Positions 25,103 to 34,641 of a stretch of 44,440 bases of DNA are shown piece by piece; position 1 is the stretch's first letter; each line of letters begins with the position of its first letter. The stretch comes from an uncultured Lachnospiraceae bacterium (GTDB taxonomy: Bacteria; Bacillota; Clostridia; Lachnospirales; Lachnospiraceae), in the NCBI GenBank assembly GCA_947644545.1, contig CANRZW010000030.1, positions 1-44,440 on the forward strand, written 5' to 3'. The notes beneath the pieces are model-generated. The model was not told where the DNA came from. It worked only from the letters and a program-made list of their open reading frames with translations, and did no database searches. Position numbers and translations under genes: made by a program.

Positions 25103-25789
25103 TTACCTTGTTGGCATCTGGAATCCTTCAAGCGCTTTGTTCAAATAATCGTTAAAGGGTTTCATGATTCGGAACAGGTCTGCGGCCTTTGCAAGAAATG
25201 CTTCTGCGTCCTGCAGCTCTTCATCCCTGATCGGATACTCCAGATACCAGCTCTTAAACTTAAGATATTCTGCCTGGGGATGCTCTTTGTCATATCCAGC
25301 AGGGACATTTTTCAGTGCCGTTCCCTTCACCGTGAAGTATTTCTCAAACTCCGGAGCATGTATCACTTCTTCCCATTCCGCGCCGTTTTGCACGATATAA
25401 TCCCGCATCATCGCTGTTGCATTCTTAAACATATCCGCAAATAAACCGCCGCCCAAAAAGGACTGATCACCAGGCTTTATCATCAGATAGTATCCGACCG
25501 GCACAGGAAGCTTGCCTGCGGAAGCAATATGAGCGCGAAACGCAGGGTTATAAGGTGATTTGTCATGACTGAAACGGGTATCCCTTACCAGCTTAAACGT
25601 AAGGTCTTTCGGAACATTATGTATAATGCTGCCGTCAAACTTTCCAATCTCCAATATCAGCGCCTGCAGCAATCCTTCAAACTCTGCATTCGCCTGCTTG
25701 TAAGCTTCCTTGTTTGCATGATACCATTCACGATTGTTATTCCTGCCAAGCGCCAATAAATAGTCCATAATAACCTGCATATTCACCAT
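25103..25789 (-). CDS. DUF2461 family protein
   Basis: 228 aa with AAAGGAG eight bases before the ATG. The family pattern is clear: an N-terminal LxxLGRNNNREWYHANKEAY helix pair, the KLVRDTRFSHDKSPYNPAFRAHI core, and the YYLMIKPGDQSFLGGG strand-turn. No enzymatic role is established for the family that I know of. It is cytoplasmic and has no signal peptide. It lies next to the decayed hepT remnant and downstream of a membrane protein gene on the other side; no operon partner is evident. Confidence 0.9.
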   Translation of the reverse strand: MVNMQVIMDYLLALGRNNNREWYHANKEAYKQANAEFEGLLQALILEIGKFDGSIIHNVPKDLTFKLVRDTRFSHDKSPYNPAFRAHIASAGKLPVPVGYYLMIKPGDQSFLGGGLFADMFKNATAMMRDYIVQNGAEWEEVIHAPEFEKYFTVKGTALKNVPAGYDKEHPQAEYLKFKSWYLEYPIRDEELQDAEAFLAKAADLFRIMKPFNDYLNKALEGFQMPTR

Positions 25790-25988
25790 CTGTCGTCTCC
25801 TTTAGAATCTTTTCCTTTTCCGCTTCATTCTGCGCCCCAAATTCAATAACGGCTTCATGGACAACTCTGTCATCCGTCAATGACCTGTGACTCCTGCATC
25901 AATGTCAGTATTTATTATAGCGCATCCTCCTGCATTACACAATCAGTTATCCGCCCAAAAAATCTCCTTCTTACGTTTATCCTTCCTC

Positions 25989-27659
25989 CTATTTCGCCCG
26001 AAACCCATCCTCAATTCGATCTCCGATCAACGTACTCCTCTCCAGCATCGGTTTATAACACGTGCCCGGAAAGACATGATAACTGTTGATCTCTTCTCCT
26101 GTAGAAAAATAAACCCGATTCCCATTGATCTCCCAACTGTCCATACTCCCCCGGTCATAATCCTTCTGCACGATATAATAAGGCTCCCGCAGATTATGCT
26201 TAACAAAAACACCGGTTTCCGTCACATATTGATCCCAATAGGGACTGATTGACACCAGAATGCAGAATGCCAGACTCCCCGCCACGATACTGCACAGCCC
26301 CTGTTTCCTCTCGCTCAAATAATCTCCCACCGCAAGCATGACTACCGCAATCAGGAAGGCAAGCCCATAACGGATAAAGGGCGCCACAAAAAACCATACA
26401 AGAATATTCCCCCACACTGCCAAATGCAATACTACAAGCTGCGGACGCAGTTTCTGCTTTCTATAAAGTCTCATACCCACCATCAAAAGCTGCAATAGCA
26501 TTCCAAGCAAAACCCCGCCGAGAAGCATTTTCTCATAGCGGAACTGATGCTCCCACCAGACCGGCAGCCATTTGGCAAGCGGCCAGTCCACCTTGTCCAC
26601 ATCATACAGACAACGTCCCCAGACCTTAATCTGGTTGGCGTCATGCACGAGATATTCCTCCGGGATTTTCCATACTACATTGAAAAGATCAATCTTTTCA
26701 AAAGGATAAAGCAGCCATCCCGAGATCAGATAATTTCTCACCAAAAAGGGACACAGAATCAAACAGCCGCAAAGAAAACAGATTGCACTCTCCTTCCATC
26801 TCCTCTCCCGAATCAGACGCCAGGCCGGGTAAAGACCGAGCAGGCCAAGAAGGCCGGAGGAAAATTTCAGGGTAACCGCAAAGACCGCCGCCAAAGTAAG
26901 CAGGCAGTAAATCGTAAGATCCGAATCTTTCTCAAAGTAATTCTCGCACCATGCGGTAACGATAAACAGCGCAAAAAACATCGTTGCATAATCTGTGGCC
27001 GGAGACATGCTGCGTGTCACGTTCACCAGCGTATAGAGTACGATCCCGATCCGCATCATATCCGTGACATGATTATTATGCCGTCCAAACTCCCGCAGCC
27101 CGTGAAAAGCATAGAGGCACATCACCGTTTCCAGAAAACCGGTGGTGGTGTGCAGCGAACTTCCAAGCAGCCATTTGAGGCTGAATATGGATGCAAATGC
27201 CAGATAGGAACTATTATAAGCATAGTGCAACTGCAGATTACCAATGCCTTTTACCAGGCCATATTCCTCATAGATCCGGATCGCCGCTGCATGATAGATA
27301 TTCGTGTCCGTGTGAAACTCTCCCCTGGATGTGAAGAAAGCGATCAGCAGCACGAAGCAGCAGTAGAAAAACCCTTCCCAGGAACACAACACCGGGCGAT
27401 ACGTATGCCAGAGCCGTCGGATCGTATTGCGATTGTAATAACCGCTCACAAGAGCCGCCGCCACAAGAATCATATGAGCCGCCATACCGATCTTTGCGAA
27501 AATACTGAAAATCTCTCCATAAACGGTAATTCCTACGATGCCTGCTGCCAGATATAAAGTTACGGCAAACTGTCTGTTTCGAACCAGCCTCAGTGCGCCG
27601 ACCCCGATCAGCACACAGATCAGAAACATATATACCCAGCTTAAAACGACTGCTCCCAT
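25989..27659 (-). CDS. Polytopic membrane protein, LIC_10190/glycosyltransferase-39-like
   Basis: 556 aa with AAGGAG before the ATG and about ten to twelve hydrophobic segments over residues 1-470, then a C-terminal soluble part of about 80 residues. A short loop after the third segment holds TSRGEFHTDTNIYHAAAIRIYEEYG, a position where GT-C enzymes carry acidic catalytic residues. The layout matches the LIC_10190-type membrane family and resembles dolichyl- or undecaprenyl-phosphate-sugar-dependent glycosyltransferases. A role in cell-surface glycan assembly is inferred. It has its own intergenic region with a strong terminator upstream, so it is probably monocistronic. Confidence 0.75.
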   Translation of the reverse strand: MGAVVLSWVYMFLICVLIGVGALRLVRNRQFAVTLYLAAGIVGITVYGEIFSIFAKIGMAAHMILVAAALVSGYYNRNTIRRLWHTYRPVLCSWEGFFYCCFVLLIAFFTSRGEFHTDTNIYHAAAIRIYEEYGLVKGIGNLQLHYAYNSSYLAFASIFSLKWLLGSSLHTTTGFLETVMCLYAFHGLREFGRHNNHVTDMMRIGIVLYTLVNVTRSMSPATDYATMFFALFIVTAWCENYFEKDSDLTIYCLLTLAAVFAVTLKFSSGLLGLLGLYPAWRLIRERRWKESAICFLCGCLILCPFLVRNYLISGWLLYPFEKIDLFNVVWKIPEEYLVHDANQIKVWGRCLYDVDKVDWPLAKWLPVWWEHQFRYEKMLLGGVLLGMLLQLLMVGMRLYRKQKLRPQLVVLHLAVWGNILVWFFVAPFIRYGLAFLIAVVMLAVGDYLSERKQGLCSIVAGSLAFCILVSISPYWDQYVTETGVFVKHNLREPYYIVQKDYDRGSMDSWEINGNRVYFSTGEEINSYHVFPGTCYKPMLERSTLIGDRIEDGFRAK

Positions 27660-27828
27660 CCAAACTGCTCCTTTTTCCCACTTAGTCAGGTAGATTCCTA
27701 TCTCCTGCCTTCATCTCTCGTAATAGATTCTGCCATTAGACTTACTATTATTCCAGAATAACACCCAAACCTTACAGAAACATTACTGCAACATTACAGT
27801 TTTGTAATTTCCGGAAAAAGACTAAAAA

Positions 27829-27863
27829 AGTGCAGGCCGCGGATCACTCCGCAGTTCTGCACT
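27829..27863 (-). terminator. Strong intrinsic terminator after the NlpC/P60 gene
   Basis: On the minus strand GTGCAG, a GCGGA/TCCGC inner stem and CTGCAC form a two-part hairpin, followed by TTTTTTAG. It lies about 90 bases past the stop at 27954 and ends that transcription unit. Confidence 0.85.
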
Positions 27864-27953
27864 TTTATCACACGTATTCGTAACCAAATTTCAGGCATAT
27901 GCACCGCAGGCAAAATAAGCATAAGCAATGCCGTACAGCAGATCACTTCTGTA

Positions 27954-29264
27954 TTACACGATCCTTCTGACCGTAATAATATTCCGGTATGTCGCCGACG
28001 TGATCTTGATCCCCGACCGCTCCGTACTGGCATGAACGATCTGTCCATTACCGATATAGATACCCACATGTCCGCCATAATATATTATATCACCGGGCTG
28101 GGCCTCCGAATAAGATACCCCTCGGCCAGCCCCCGACTGTGCGTAAGAACTTCTCGGCAGAGAATAGCCGAAGTTCTTATAGACCGCCAGCACAAAACCG
28201 GAACAGTCGGCTCCGTTCGTCAGGCTGGTGCCGCCCGCCACATAAGGATAGCCGATATACTGGCAGGCAAACTTTGCTATCTCCTGCCCTTTCCCACCGC
28301 CCGAGGATACAGGCTTGTTCGTTGAAGCATTCGATCCGTTGTTTCCGGAATTACCGGAATCGGCGGAATTGTCAGAGCGTTTATCATCAGAGGACGTACT
28401 ATTCCCGCGATTTTCGCCGTCGCTTTGTTGGTTGTCTGACGATTCCGCCGCGCGCTTTTTCTCCTCTTCTTCTTTGCGTTTGCGCTCTTCCTCTTCCTTA
28501 CGTTTGCGCTCCTCTTCCTCTCTGCGCTTTCGTTCTTCCTCCTCCAGTTTCCGGATCTGTGCCGTCTCCTGCTTGATCTTGGCCGTATAGGCCGCCGCCT
28601 CCCTTTTCGCTTTGGACAACACGGCATTGTAGTTCTCGTACTCCTGCTTTTTCTGTTCCAATACCTCATTCACGTAGGCCTGCTGTTCCTCCATCTCTGT
28701 CTTGGAGGTCACAAGCTCAGATTTCTCTTCTTCCAGCTGATCCTGCAGCTGCGCCACCTGTTGTACGACAGCCTCATACTGTTCTAACAGCGTCCGGTCA
28801 TACTCATACAACTGCTCTATATAGTGAGCCTTGTTCATCATATCGCTCATGCTCTGGGCTCCGAGAAATAACTGCAGGTAAGACTGGTCTCCTTTTTCAT
28901 ACATAAATTTAATGCGGACCTTCATGGATTCGTACTGTTCGTCCTTCTCCGCCACGGCTTCATCATATGCAACCTGCGTATTAGCGATGTCCTCTTCCTT
29001 CTCCTCGATCGCCTCCTGGATCAGATTGATATCCGTCAAAAGCGCCACCATCTCCGCATCCAGGTCGCTGATCTCTTCCTCCACGCCCTCCTGCGCATCC
29101 TGATAGCCTGCAATCTGCTGGTTTACACTGTTAAGCTGGGATTGATTTTTCTTAATGTCCTCCTGCAGCCCTGAGATCGTGGTCGCCAATACCGGTTCCG
29201 CTGTCAACAGGAACAACACGAAGGACAGCATTACACAGAAAATCTGTGTCCCTCTTCTCTTCAT
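27954..29264 (-). CDS. Coiled-coil NlpC/P60 cell-wall hydrolase
   Basis: 436 aa from the ATG at 29264. A basic N terminus and hydrophobic stretch (IFCVMLSFVLFLLTAEPVLA) form a signal peptide. A long coiled coil follows to about residue 240, then a highly charged run rich in KRKEEEE units and a Ser/Asn/Gly-rich linker of about 60 residues. The C-terminal 115 residues are an NlpC/P60 domain with the catalytic Cys in GADCSGFV, the His in GGHVGIYIG and a third polar residue in IVHAST. This is the architecture of PcsB/CwlO-type D,L-endopeptidases that cut peptidoglycan stem peptides during growth and division. The coiled coil normally interacts with FtsEX-type regulators; none is encoded here. Confidence 0.92.
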   Translation of the reverse strand: MKRRGTQIFCVMLSFVLFLLTAEPVLATTISGLQEDIKKNQSQLNSVNQQIAGYQDAQEGVEEEISDLDAEMVALLTDINLIQEAIEEKEEDIANTQVAYDEAVAEKDEQYESMKVRIKFMYEKGDQSYLQLFLGAQSMSDMMNKAHYIEQLYEYDRTLLEQYEAVVQQVAQLQDQLEEEKSELVTSKTEMEEQQAYVNEVLEQKKQEYENYNAVLSKAKREAAAYTAKIKQETAQIRKLEEEERKRREEEERKRKEEEERKRKEEEEKKRAAESSDNQQSDGENRGNSTSSDDKRSDNSADSGNSGNNGSNASTNKPVSSGGGKGQEIAKFACQYIGYPYVAGGTSLTNGADCSGFVLAVYKNFGYSLPRSSYAQSGAGRGVSYSEAQPGDIIYYGGHVGIYIGNGQIVHASTERSGIKITSATYRNIITVRRIV

Positions 29265-29355
29265 CTTCCAGTACCCTTTCAATCCGCACAACACCACGCC
29301 GCATCAATCTGTCGATTGGAAGAATGCCTGCTCTTTGCATCCTCCCGTGCATGGC

Positions 29356-30756
29356 TTAAAGTTCACAATTATTTACTGTTCTCGGGAACGGCACTACATC
29401 TCTGATATTGCCCATACCCGTCAGATACATCACACAACGCTCGAAACCGAGCCCAAATCCTGCATGTCTCGCGGAACCATATTTTCTGAGGTCAAGATAG
29501 AACTGGTAATCTTCTTTGTTCAGTCCAAGCTCTTCCATTCTCTTCGTAAGCAGTTCCAGATCGTCCTCTCTCTGACTGCCGCCGATGATCTCCCCGATGC
29601 CCGGAACAAGGCAGTCCATCGCCGCCACGGTCTTACCGTCCTCATTGAGCTTCATATAGAAAGCCTTGATCTCCTTCGGATAATCCGTCACGAACACGGG
29701 ACGCTTAAACTCCTGCTCCGTCAGATATCTCTCATGCTCCGTCTGCAGATCGCATCCCCAGCTTACCTTATACTCGAAGGCATCGTTGTGCTTCTCCAGA
29801 ATCTCGATCGCATCCGTGTAGGTCACATGGGCAAAATCGGAGTTGAGCACATGGTTCAGACGCTCAATCAGGCCCTTGTCCACAAACTGGTTGAAGAAAT
29901 TCATCTCCTCCGGCGCATTTTCCAGCACATAACGGATAATATGCTTTAACATCGCCTCCGCCAGCATCATATCGTCTGTCAGGTCCGCAAAAGCAATCTC
30001 CGGCTCGATCATCCAGAACTCCGCCGCATGTCTCGTCGTGTTGGAATTCTCAGCGCGGAAAGTGGGGCCGAAGGTATATACATTTTTAAACGCAAAAGCA
30101 TACGTCTCTACATTCAGCTGCCCACTGACAGTCAGGTTTGTCTCTTTTCCAAAGAAATCCTGGCTGTAGTCCACTTTACCATCTTCCGTTTTCGGCAGAT
30201 TATTCAGGTCCAGCGTGGTCACCTGGAACATTTCACCCGCTCCCTCACAATCACTGCCTGTGATGATCGGCGTATGCACATACACAAACCCTCTCTCCTG
30301 GAAAAAGGTATGGATCGCATAAGCGATCAAAGACCGCACACGGAACACCGCCTGGAACGTATTCGTCCGCGGACGCAGATGAGAGATCGTCCTCAGATAC
30401 TCGAAACTATGCCGCTTCTTCTGCAGCGGGTAATCTGCCGTGGATACGCCTTCCACCAGAATCTCTGTCGCCTGCATCTCGAATGCCTGCTTTGCCTGCG
30501 GCGTAGCCACGATCTTACCTTTGGCCACAATCGCCGATCCCACATTCAATTTGGAGATCGCCTCAAAGTTATCCAGCGTATCATTGTACACCACCTGCAG
30601 CGGCTCAAAAAAGGTTCCGTCATTTAACACAATAAACCCAAATGTCTTGGAATCCCTGATGCTTCTCACCCAGCCGCCGACTGTCACTTCCTTCTCAAGG
30701 TAGCTGCCGCTGTTACGATGCAGTTCCTTAATGTCTGTCAAGTTCATACTGCTCAT
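29356..30756 (-). CDS. asnS: Asparagine--tRNA ligase
   Basis: 466 aa from the ATG at 30756, six bases after AAAGGAGAG. An OB-fold anticodon-binding domain comes first ([24 protein letters not shown]), then the class II catalytic core with motif 2 ([23 protein letters not shown]) and motif 3 ([27 protein letters not shown]). It charges tRNA-Asn with asparagine. The gene follows the FKBP-like lipoprotein gene by 17 bases and is probably co-transcribed with it. No T-box leader was recognised near the gene, which is notable because many Firmicutes asnS genes have one. Confidence 0.97.
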   Translation of the reverse strand: MSSMNLTDIKELHRNSGSYLEKEVTVGGWVRSIRDSKTFGFIVLNDGTFFEPLQVVYNDTLDNFEAISKLNVGSAIVAKGKIVATPQAKQAFEMQATEILVEGVSTADYPLQKKRHSFEYLRTISHLRPRTNTFQAVFRVRSLIAYAIHTFFQERGFVYVHTPIITGSDCEGAGEMFQVTTLDLNNLPKTEDGKVDYSQDFFGKETNLTVSGQLNVETYAFAFKNVYTFGPTFRAENSNTTRHAAEFWMIEPEIAFADLTDDMMLAEAMLKHIIRYVLENAPEEMNFFNQFVDKGLIERLNHVLNSDFAHVTYTDAIEILEKHNDAFEYKVSWGCDLQTEHERYLTEQEFKRPVFVTDYPKEIKAFYMKLNEDGKTVAAMDCLVPGIGEIIGGSQREDDLELLTKRMEELGLNKEDYQFYLDLRKYGSARHAGFGLGFERCVMYLTGMGNIRDVVPFPRTVNNCEL

Positions 30757-30773
30757 TTTCTCTTCTCTCCTTT

Positions 30774-31856
30774 TCATTCATTCTCTGCAGATATCGTCTC
30801 AATCTTACCGTTTTCTTTCAGAAAAGCCATAACCTTATCCTTCATGATCTGTTCCCGTAAAAGCTCAACATCCGAATTTCGGCGGTATTCTTCTTCCGAC
30901 TCATAGTGGTATGCCTCCACCATATAATCTATCTCTGCCTGTATCTCTTCCTCAGTGGGATTCAATCCCTCTGCATCGGCAATGGCCTGATACATAATAT
31001 ACTGCTGCGTAAGCTCCAGCGCATCCTCCTCAAACTTGGCCCTGTAAGCTTCCTCGTCCATATCGTAATAGGACTCCATATATTCTGCCAGCAGCATTTC
31101 CTGTACGGCTGCCTGTGCGCTCATGGCATCTTCGATATTCTTTTTGAAACGCTCCAGCATCTTGGCCGGCGGTTCCTTGAAGGTACAATTTGCCATAATG
31201 GCTGTGGTCAATGTCGATTCGATGCTGCTGTCGTAGGACTGCACTGCATTCTGATAAAAGAAGTCATACACTGCATCCCTCAGCTCTTTCTCATTGCTGC
31301 AACCTTCCATATCCAGAGACTGTACGAACTCATCGGTAAGTTCCGGTAACGTCTGCTTGCTGATACCGTTCACCTTCACCTCAAATACCACCGGCACTCC
31401 CGAAAGATCAGGATTGTAGAGATAAGGATCCGGAAACGTCAGATTTAAGGTTACGTCATCACCGATATTTGCACCGATCAGTCCTTCCTCAAACCCCTCA
31501 ATGAACTGATGAGAGCCGATCGTCAGGTCAGTGCCTGTTGCCGAACCGCCTTCAAAGACCTCGCCGTCGATATATCCTGTGAAATCCATATTAACGGTAT
31601 CACCGTCTTCTACGGCTCTTCCCGTCACTTCCTCCGACGTTGCATTGGGCGACAGGATGTATAATTGTATATACATATCTACGACGCCATCTTCCACAAC
31701 CGGCTCTGCTGCAGAAGCCTCGATGCCGATATAATTGCCCAACGTCACATACTTCTCCGCCTTGATATCCTTCAGATACTCTTTATTCCCACAGGCAGTC
31801 AGAAGTGTGGCGGCAGCCACCACTGCTGCCAATGCGCCCGCTCTCTTTTTTCTCAT
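30774..31856 (-). CDS. Trigger-factor/FKBP-type peptidyl-prolyl isomerase lipoprotein
   Basis: 360 aa from the ATG at 31856, preceded by GGAGAGGGA. The signal peptide ends in lipobox LTACG, so the protein is anchored on the outer face of the membrane at Cys22. Residues about 70-165 form an FKBP domain ([40 protein letters not shown]). The C-terminal helical part resembles the trigger factor chaperone arms ([16 protein letters not shown], then long helices). It probably helps fold exported proteins, like a secreted PrsA-type foldase built on the trigger factor plan. It is the first gene of a two-gene unit with asnS. Confidence 0.9.
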   Translation of the reverse strand: MRKKRAGALAAVVAAATLLTACGNKEYLKDIKAEKYVTLGNYIGIEASAAEPVVEDGVVDMYIQLYILSPNATSEEVTGRAVEDGDTVNMDFTGYIDGEVFEGGSATGTDLTIGSHQFIEGFEEGLIGANIGDDVTLNLTFPDPYLYNPDLSGVPVVFEVKVNGISKQTLPELTDEFVQSLDMEGCSNEKELRDAVYDFFYQNAVQSYDSSIESTLTTAIMANCTFKEPPAKMLERFKKNIEDAMSAQAAVQEMLLAEYMESYYDMDEEAYRAKFEEDALELTQQYIMYQAIADAEGLNPTEEEIQAEIDYMVEAYHYESEEEYRRNSDVELLREQIMKDKVMAFLKENGKIETISAENE

Positions 31857-31900
31857 ATAGAATCCCTCTCCGTCTTTCCTTATTATCAAAACCCATATTT

Positions 31901-31984
31901 AAAGATGCCAGGGACAAAAACCTTCGACCACATTGTGTTTGCACATAAGCAGTCTTATGGCTTTATAACCCGTATGGCATCTTT
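31901..31984. other. Candidate structured element with a 10-bp closing stem
   Basis: AAAGATGCCA (31901-31910) and TGGCATCTTT (31975-31984) are perfect inverted copies 64 bases apart. Just inside, GGG (31911-31913) can pair with CCC (31969-31971). The interior holds a CATAAG/CTTATG hairpin at 31944-31959 and a small CAC/GTG stem at 31929-31937. The layout is a multi-branched structure. It sits in the shared leader of the divergent lipoprotein-asnS unit and the 158-aa gene. I do not match it to a known riboswitch. Confidence 0.5.
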
Positions 31985-32127
31985 TGCCTCAACATCATTT
32001 TAATAATATATCACAAAACCTGATTTCTTAAAAGAGGTTCTTTGGAATCCTCTCAAATTCCTTGCTTAAAGCACCAATCAATGTTAAAATATTTTTTACA
32101 AATGAGGTAAAAACGGAGGATAGTTTT

Positions 32128-32604
32128 ATGAACACATTAACAATAGTTTTGTTGGTCATTCTGGTGATCCTGATCATCGCCGTGGTCGTGCTTTATTTTC
32201 TCGGTAAGAAAGCACAGAAAAAGCAGGACGAGCAGCAGGCACAGATCGAGGCCATGAAGCAGACGGTCTCTATGCTGATCATCGACAAGAAACGCATGAA
32301 ACTGAAAGATGCCGGGCTTCCCCAGGCGGTATTGGATCAGACCCCGAAGTGGCTGCGCGGCTCCAAGCTTCCCATTGTCAAGGCTAAAGTTGGTCCGCAG
32401 ATCATGTCTCTGATCAGTGAAGAGAAGATCTTCGATTCCATACCGGTCAAGAAGGAAGTGAAGGCCGTAGTCAGTGGTATTTACATCACCGACGTCAAGG
32501 GACTGCACGGCAAACCGGTCGTAGTCGAGAAGAAAAAGAAGAGCAAATTCAAACAGCTCGTGGAACGCGCGCAGGAGAAAGCCGGTGCAAAACCGATCAA
32601 ATAA
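32128..32604 (+). CDS. Conserved small membrane-anchored protein, unknown function
   Basis: 158 aa from the ATG at 32128, with GGAGG upstream; a frame extending back to 32062 has no such site. An N-terminal membrane helix (residues about 3-26, very rich in Val, Leu and Ile) is followed by a basic cytoplasmic part: a short coiled coil, the segment DAGLPQAVLDQTPKWLRGSKLPIVKAKVGP, and a lysine-rich tail. I recall similar proteins across Lachnospiraceae without known function. It is monocistronic and divergent from the lipoprotein-asnS unit. Confidence 0.8.
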   Translation: MNTLTIVLLVILVILIIAVVVLYFLGKKAQKKQDEQQAQIEAMKQTVSMLIIDKKRMKLKDAGLPQAVLDQTPKWLRGSKLPIVKAKVGPQIMSLISEEKIFDSIPVKKEVKAVVSGIYITDVKGLHGKPVVVEKKKKSKFKQLVERAQEKAGAKPIK

Positions 32605-32643
32605 TAAGACATGGCATCATTCCAAAGCCATATGGAACCCGGC

Positions 32644-33096
32644 CTAAGAATCCAGAGAGAAGCTGTTGTTTTCCTTAGACGCGATATTGACCGTGATATG
32701 ACAGTCCGCGAGGAATTCATAGTTAATATCGAGGGCATAATCCACATTCACGACGATATGGTCCTCGCTTTCTTCTATCTGAATCTTTTTTGTATCGATA
32801 CCGATAAGAATCTGTCCAAAAGGTGTGTTATAGTTGGTCAGATTCTTTTTATTTTCCTGAAAGACCATATGTACGTTGACGAGGCCGCTGCGGGACAGTT
32901 CCAGCATATGCTCGCAAAATTTCAGGCGGTTCTTCGTGGCCTGCGCAAAGCCCTCCACCATCTCCTCATAGATCACGTAATGTTTACCGTTTCTCTTATA
33001 ATAATCACCGACCAGAACCATCTCGATCTGGTCAGCATCCTCATCCCGCTGGTCAAACTGCAGGCCCTTCAAAGTTAATAAAACTTCCTGTGTCAT
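32644..33096 (-). CDS. DUF1934 (YwiB-like) beta-barrel protein
   Basis: 150 aa, preceded by GAGG at eight bases. The pattern YVIYEEMVEG, SRSGLVNVHMVF, YNTPFGQILIGIDTKKI and VNVDYALDIN matches DUF1934, a calycin-like barrel. In other Firmicutes the family is often encoded near cell-wall or nucleotide genes; its function is not known to me. The gene converges on the small membrane protein gene, 39 bases away, and follows the MATE gene by about 60 bases on the same strand, so it may be read from that unit. Confidence 0.8.
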   Translation of the reverse strand: MTQEVLLTLKGLQFDQRDEDADQIEMVLVGDYYKRNGKHYVIYEEMVEGFAQATKNRLKFCEHMLELSRSGLVNVHMVFQENKKNLTNYNTPFGQILIGIDTKKIQIEESEDHIVVNVDYALDINYEFLADCHITVNIASKENNSFSLDS

Positions 33097-33159
33097 ATAG
33101 GTTTCCTCATTATCAAACTCAATCTATCACGATCGTCCGCCGATGCTTCCGGTAACGGT

Positions 33160-34542
33160 TCAGCCGTCCGCTTCCCTGCCGCGCGGCTCCTGCTCTTCCA
33201 GACCTCTATACCCTCTGATCTTCACGATATAGCTGGTGACCAGGATCACATCGGCCCCGAGCCACGCCAGGATCTCTGCATAGAAGATACCTGTCTGTCC
33301 CACAAGCAGCGGCAAAAGCAGTGCACTCAGCGTCCGCATGATAAATTCCGCCACGCCGGACAGCATGGGAAGTACCGTGTTGCCCATCCCCTGGATGGCT
33401 GAACGCAGCACATGCAGCAGATACAGGATCGGCAGACAGATACTCATAATCGCCAGATAATAGTAAGCGATCGACATGGTCATCTCATATTCCTCGGGCG
33501 TACCGGAGATAAACAGACTTAAGATGTATTTGCCGCCAAGCAGCATCACCACGGCTATGCCTGCCGCAGTCAGCGTTCCGATGATAACGGCCGAGCGTAC
33601 GCCCTGTCTGATCCGCCTGATCAGTCCGGCTCCCAGATTCTGTCCCACATAAGTGACCATGGCATAACCATAGGAGGTTGCTGCGATCTCCAACAGGCCA
33701 TACAGCTTGTTGGTCGCGGTAAAGCCCGCAATAAAGATAACGCCGAAACCGTTCACCACCGACTGTACAATCATGCCGCCCACCGCGATGATCCCATTCT
33801 GAAAAGCCATCGGTGACCCGAGGACTAACAGCTTCCCCGTCATCCCCTGGTGGAGCCTGAAATCATCCCGCTGAAAAGACAGGATCTCTATCTTCCGGAT
33901 ATGGTAAATACAGAAAACTGCCGAGACCAGCTGGGCGATCAACGTCGCTGCTGCTGCTCCCGCAATCCCGAAATCCAACACCAGTACAAATAAAATATCC
34001 AACGCAATATTCGTAAAAGAAGCCACGATCATGGCATTCAGCGGCGTCTTGCCGTCGCCCAGCGCTCGCAGAATGCAGGCTAACAGGTTGTACAGCATAA
34101 CGATCGGAATGCCGGCGAACATGATCCGCAGGTATAAGGACGCATTGCCCATAATGTCGCCCGGCGTCTGCAGAACATTAAGCACAGGCGTGATCAGAAG
34201 CTGACCGATCAGCGTCAGCACGACCATGAAGATAAGTGACAGACAGGCCGCATTGCCGATCGTCCTGCGCAGCATATCGTCACGTTTCGCCCCAAACTCC
34301 TGCGCCATCATAATGCCAAATCCCTGCGTCAGTCCCTGGATGATCCCTAACATCATCCAGTTCAGCCAGTCAGCCGCTCCCAGCGCCGCAAGAGCCTGTA
34401 CGCCAAGTCCCTTGCCGACTACCATCGTATCCACAACCGTATACAGCTGCTGGAAAATATTCCCTGCCATCAGGGACAAAGCAAATGACAGAATCAGCGA
34501 AGTCGGCCTGCCTTCCGTCATCTTCTTGATATGTGTACTCAT
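33160..34542 (-). CDS. MATE family efflux transporter (second in the window)
   Basis: 460 aa, about twelve membrane segments. The first half begins LILSFALSLMAGNIFQQLYTVVDTMVVGKGLG and the second MAFQNGIIAVGGMIVQSVVNGFG, the internal repeat of the family. It belongs to the DinF/NorM-type subgroup common in Clostridia and is clearly different from the MATE protein at 21750-23117. It would export cationic or amphipathic compounds against Na+ or H+. It follows murI by about 100 bases, with a GC-rich hairpin between, so read-through may be limited. Confidence 0.93.
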   Translation of the reverse strand: MSTHIKKMTEGRPTSLILSFALSLMAGNIFQQLYTVVDTMVVGKGLGVQALAALGAADWLNWMMLGIIQGLTQGFGIMMAQEFGAKRDDMLRRTIGNAACLSLIFMVVLTLIGQLLITPVLNVLQTPGDIMGNASLYLRIMFAGIPIVMLYNLLACILRALGDGKTPLNAMIVASFTNIALDILFVLVLDFGIAGAAAATLIAQLVSAVFCIYHIRKIEILSFQRDDFRLHQGMTGKLLVLGSPMAFQNGIIAVGGMIVQSVVNGFGVIFIAGFTATNKLYGLLEIAATSYGYAMVTYVGQNLGAGLIRRIRQGVRSAVIIGTLTAAGIAVVMLLGGKYILSLFISGTPEEYEMTMSIAYYYLAIMSICLPILYLLHVLRSAIQGMGNTVLPMLSGVAEFIMRTLSALLLPLLVGQTGIFYAEILAWLGADVILVTSYIVKIRGYRGLEEQEPRGREADG

Positions 34543-34557
34543 ATTCTCACCATTATA

Positions 34558-34588
34558 CAGGCGCCCGCTTGTACTGCACAGGCGCCTG
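34558..34588 (-). terminator. GC-rich hairpin between murI and the MATE gene
   Basis: CAGGCGCC (34558-34565) and GGCGCCTG (34581-34588) form an 8-bp stem with a 15-base loop. No T-tract follows on the minus strand, so it may attenuate or stabilise rather than terminate. Confidence 0.4.
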
Positions 34589-34641
34589 CTTTTCTTCTCG
34601 TATTTTCAATATTCCGTCTCTGATCATCTGAGGAATACTTT

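Noticed and set aside
24888..25148. Plus-strand 86-aa ORF
   Set aside because: It is antisense to the hepT-like remnant and to the end of the DUF2461 gene and has no ribosome binding site or family pattern.
30757..32061. T-box leader for asnS
   Set aside because: asnS directly follows the lipoprotein gene, and no T-box signature was recognised in the leader of that unit.
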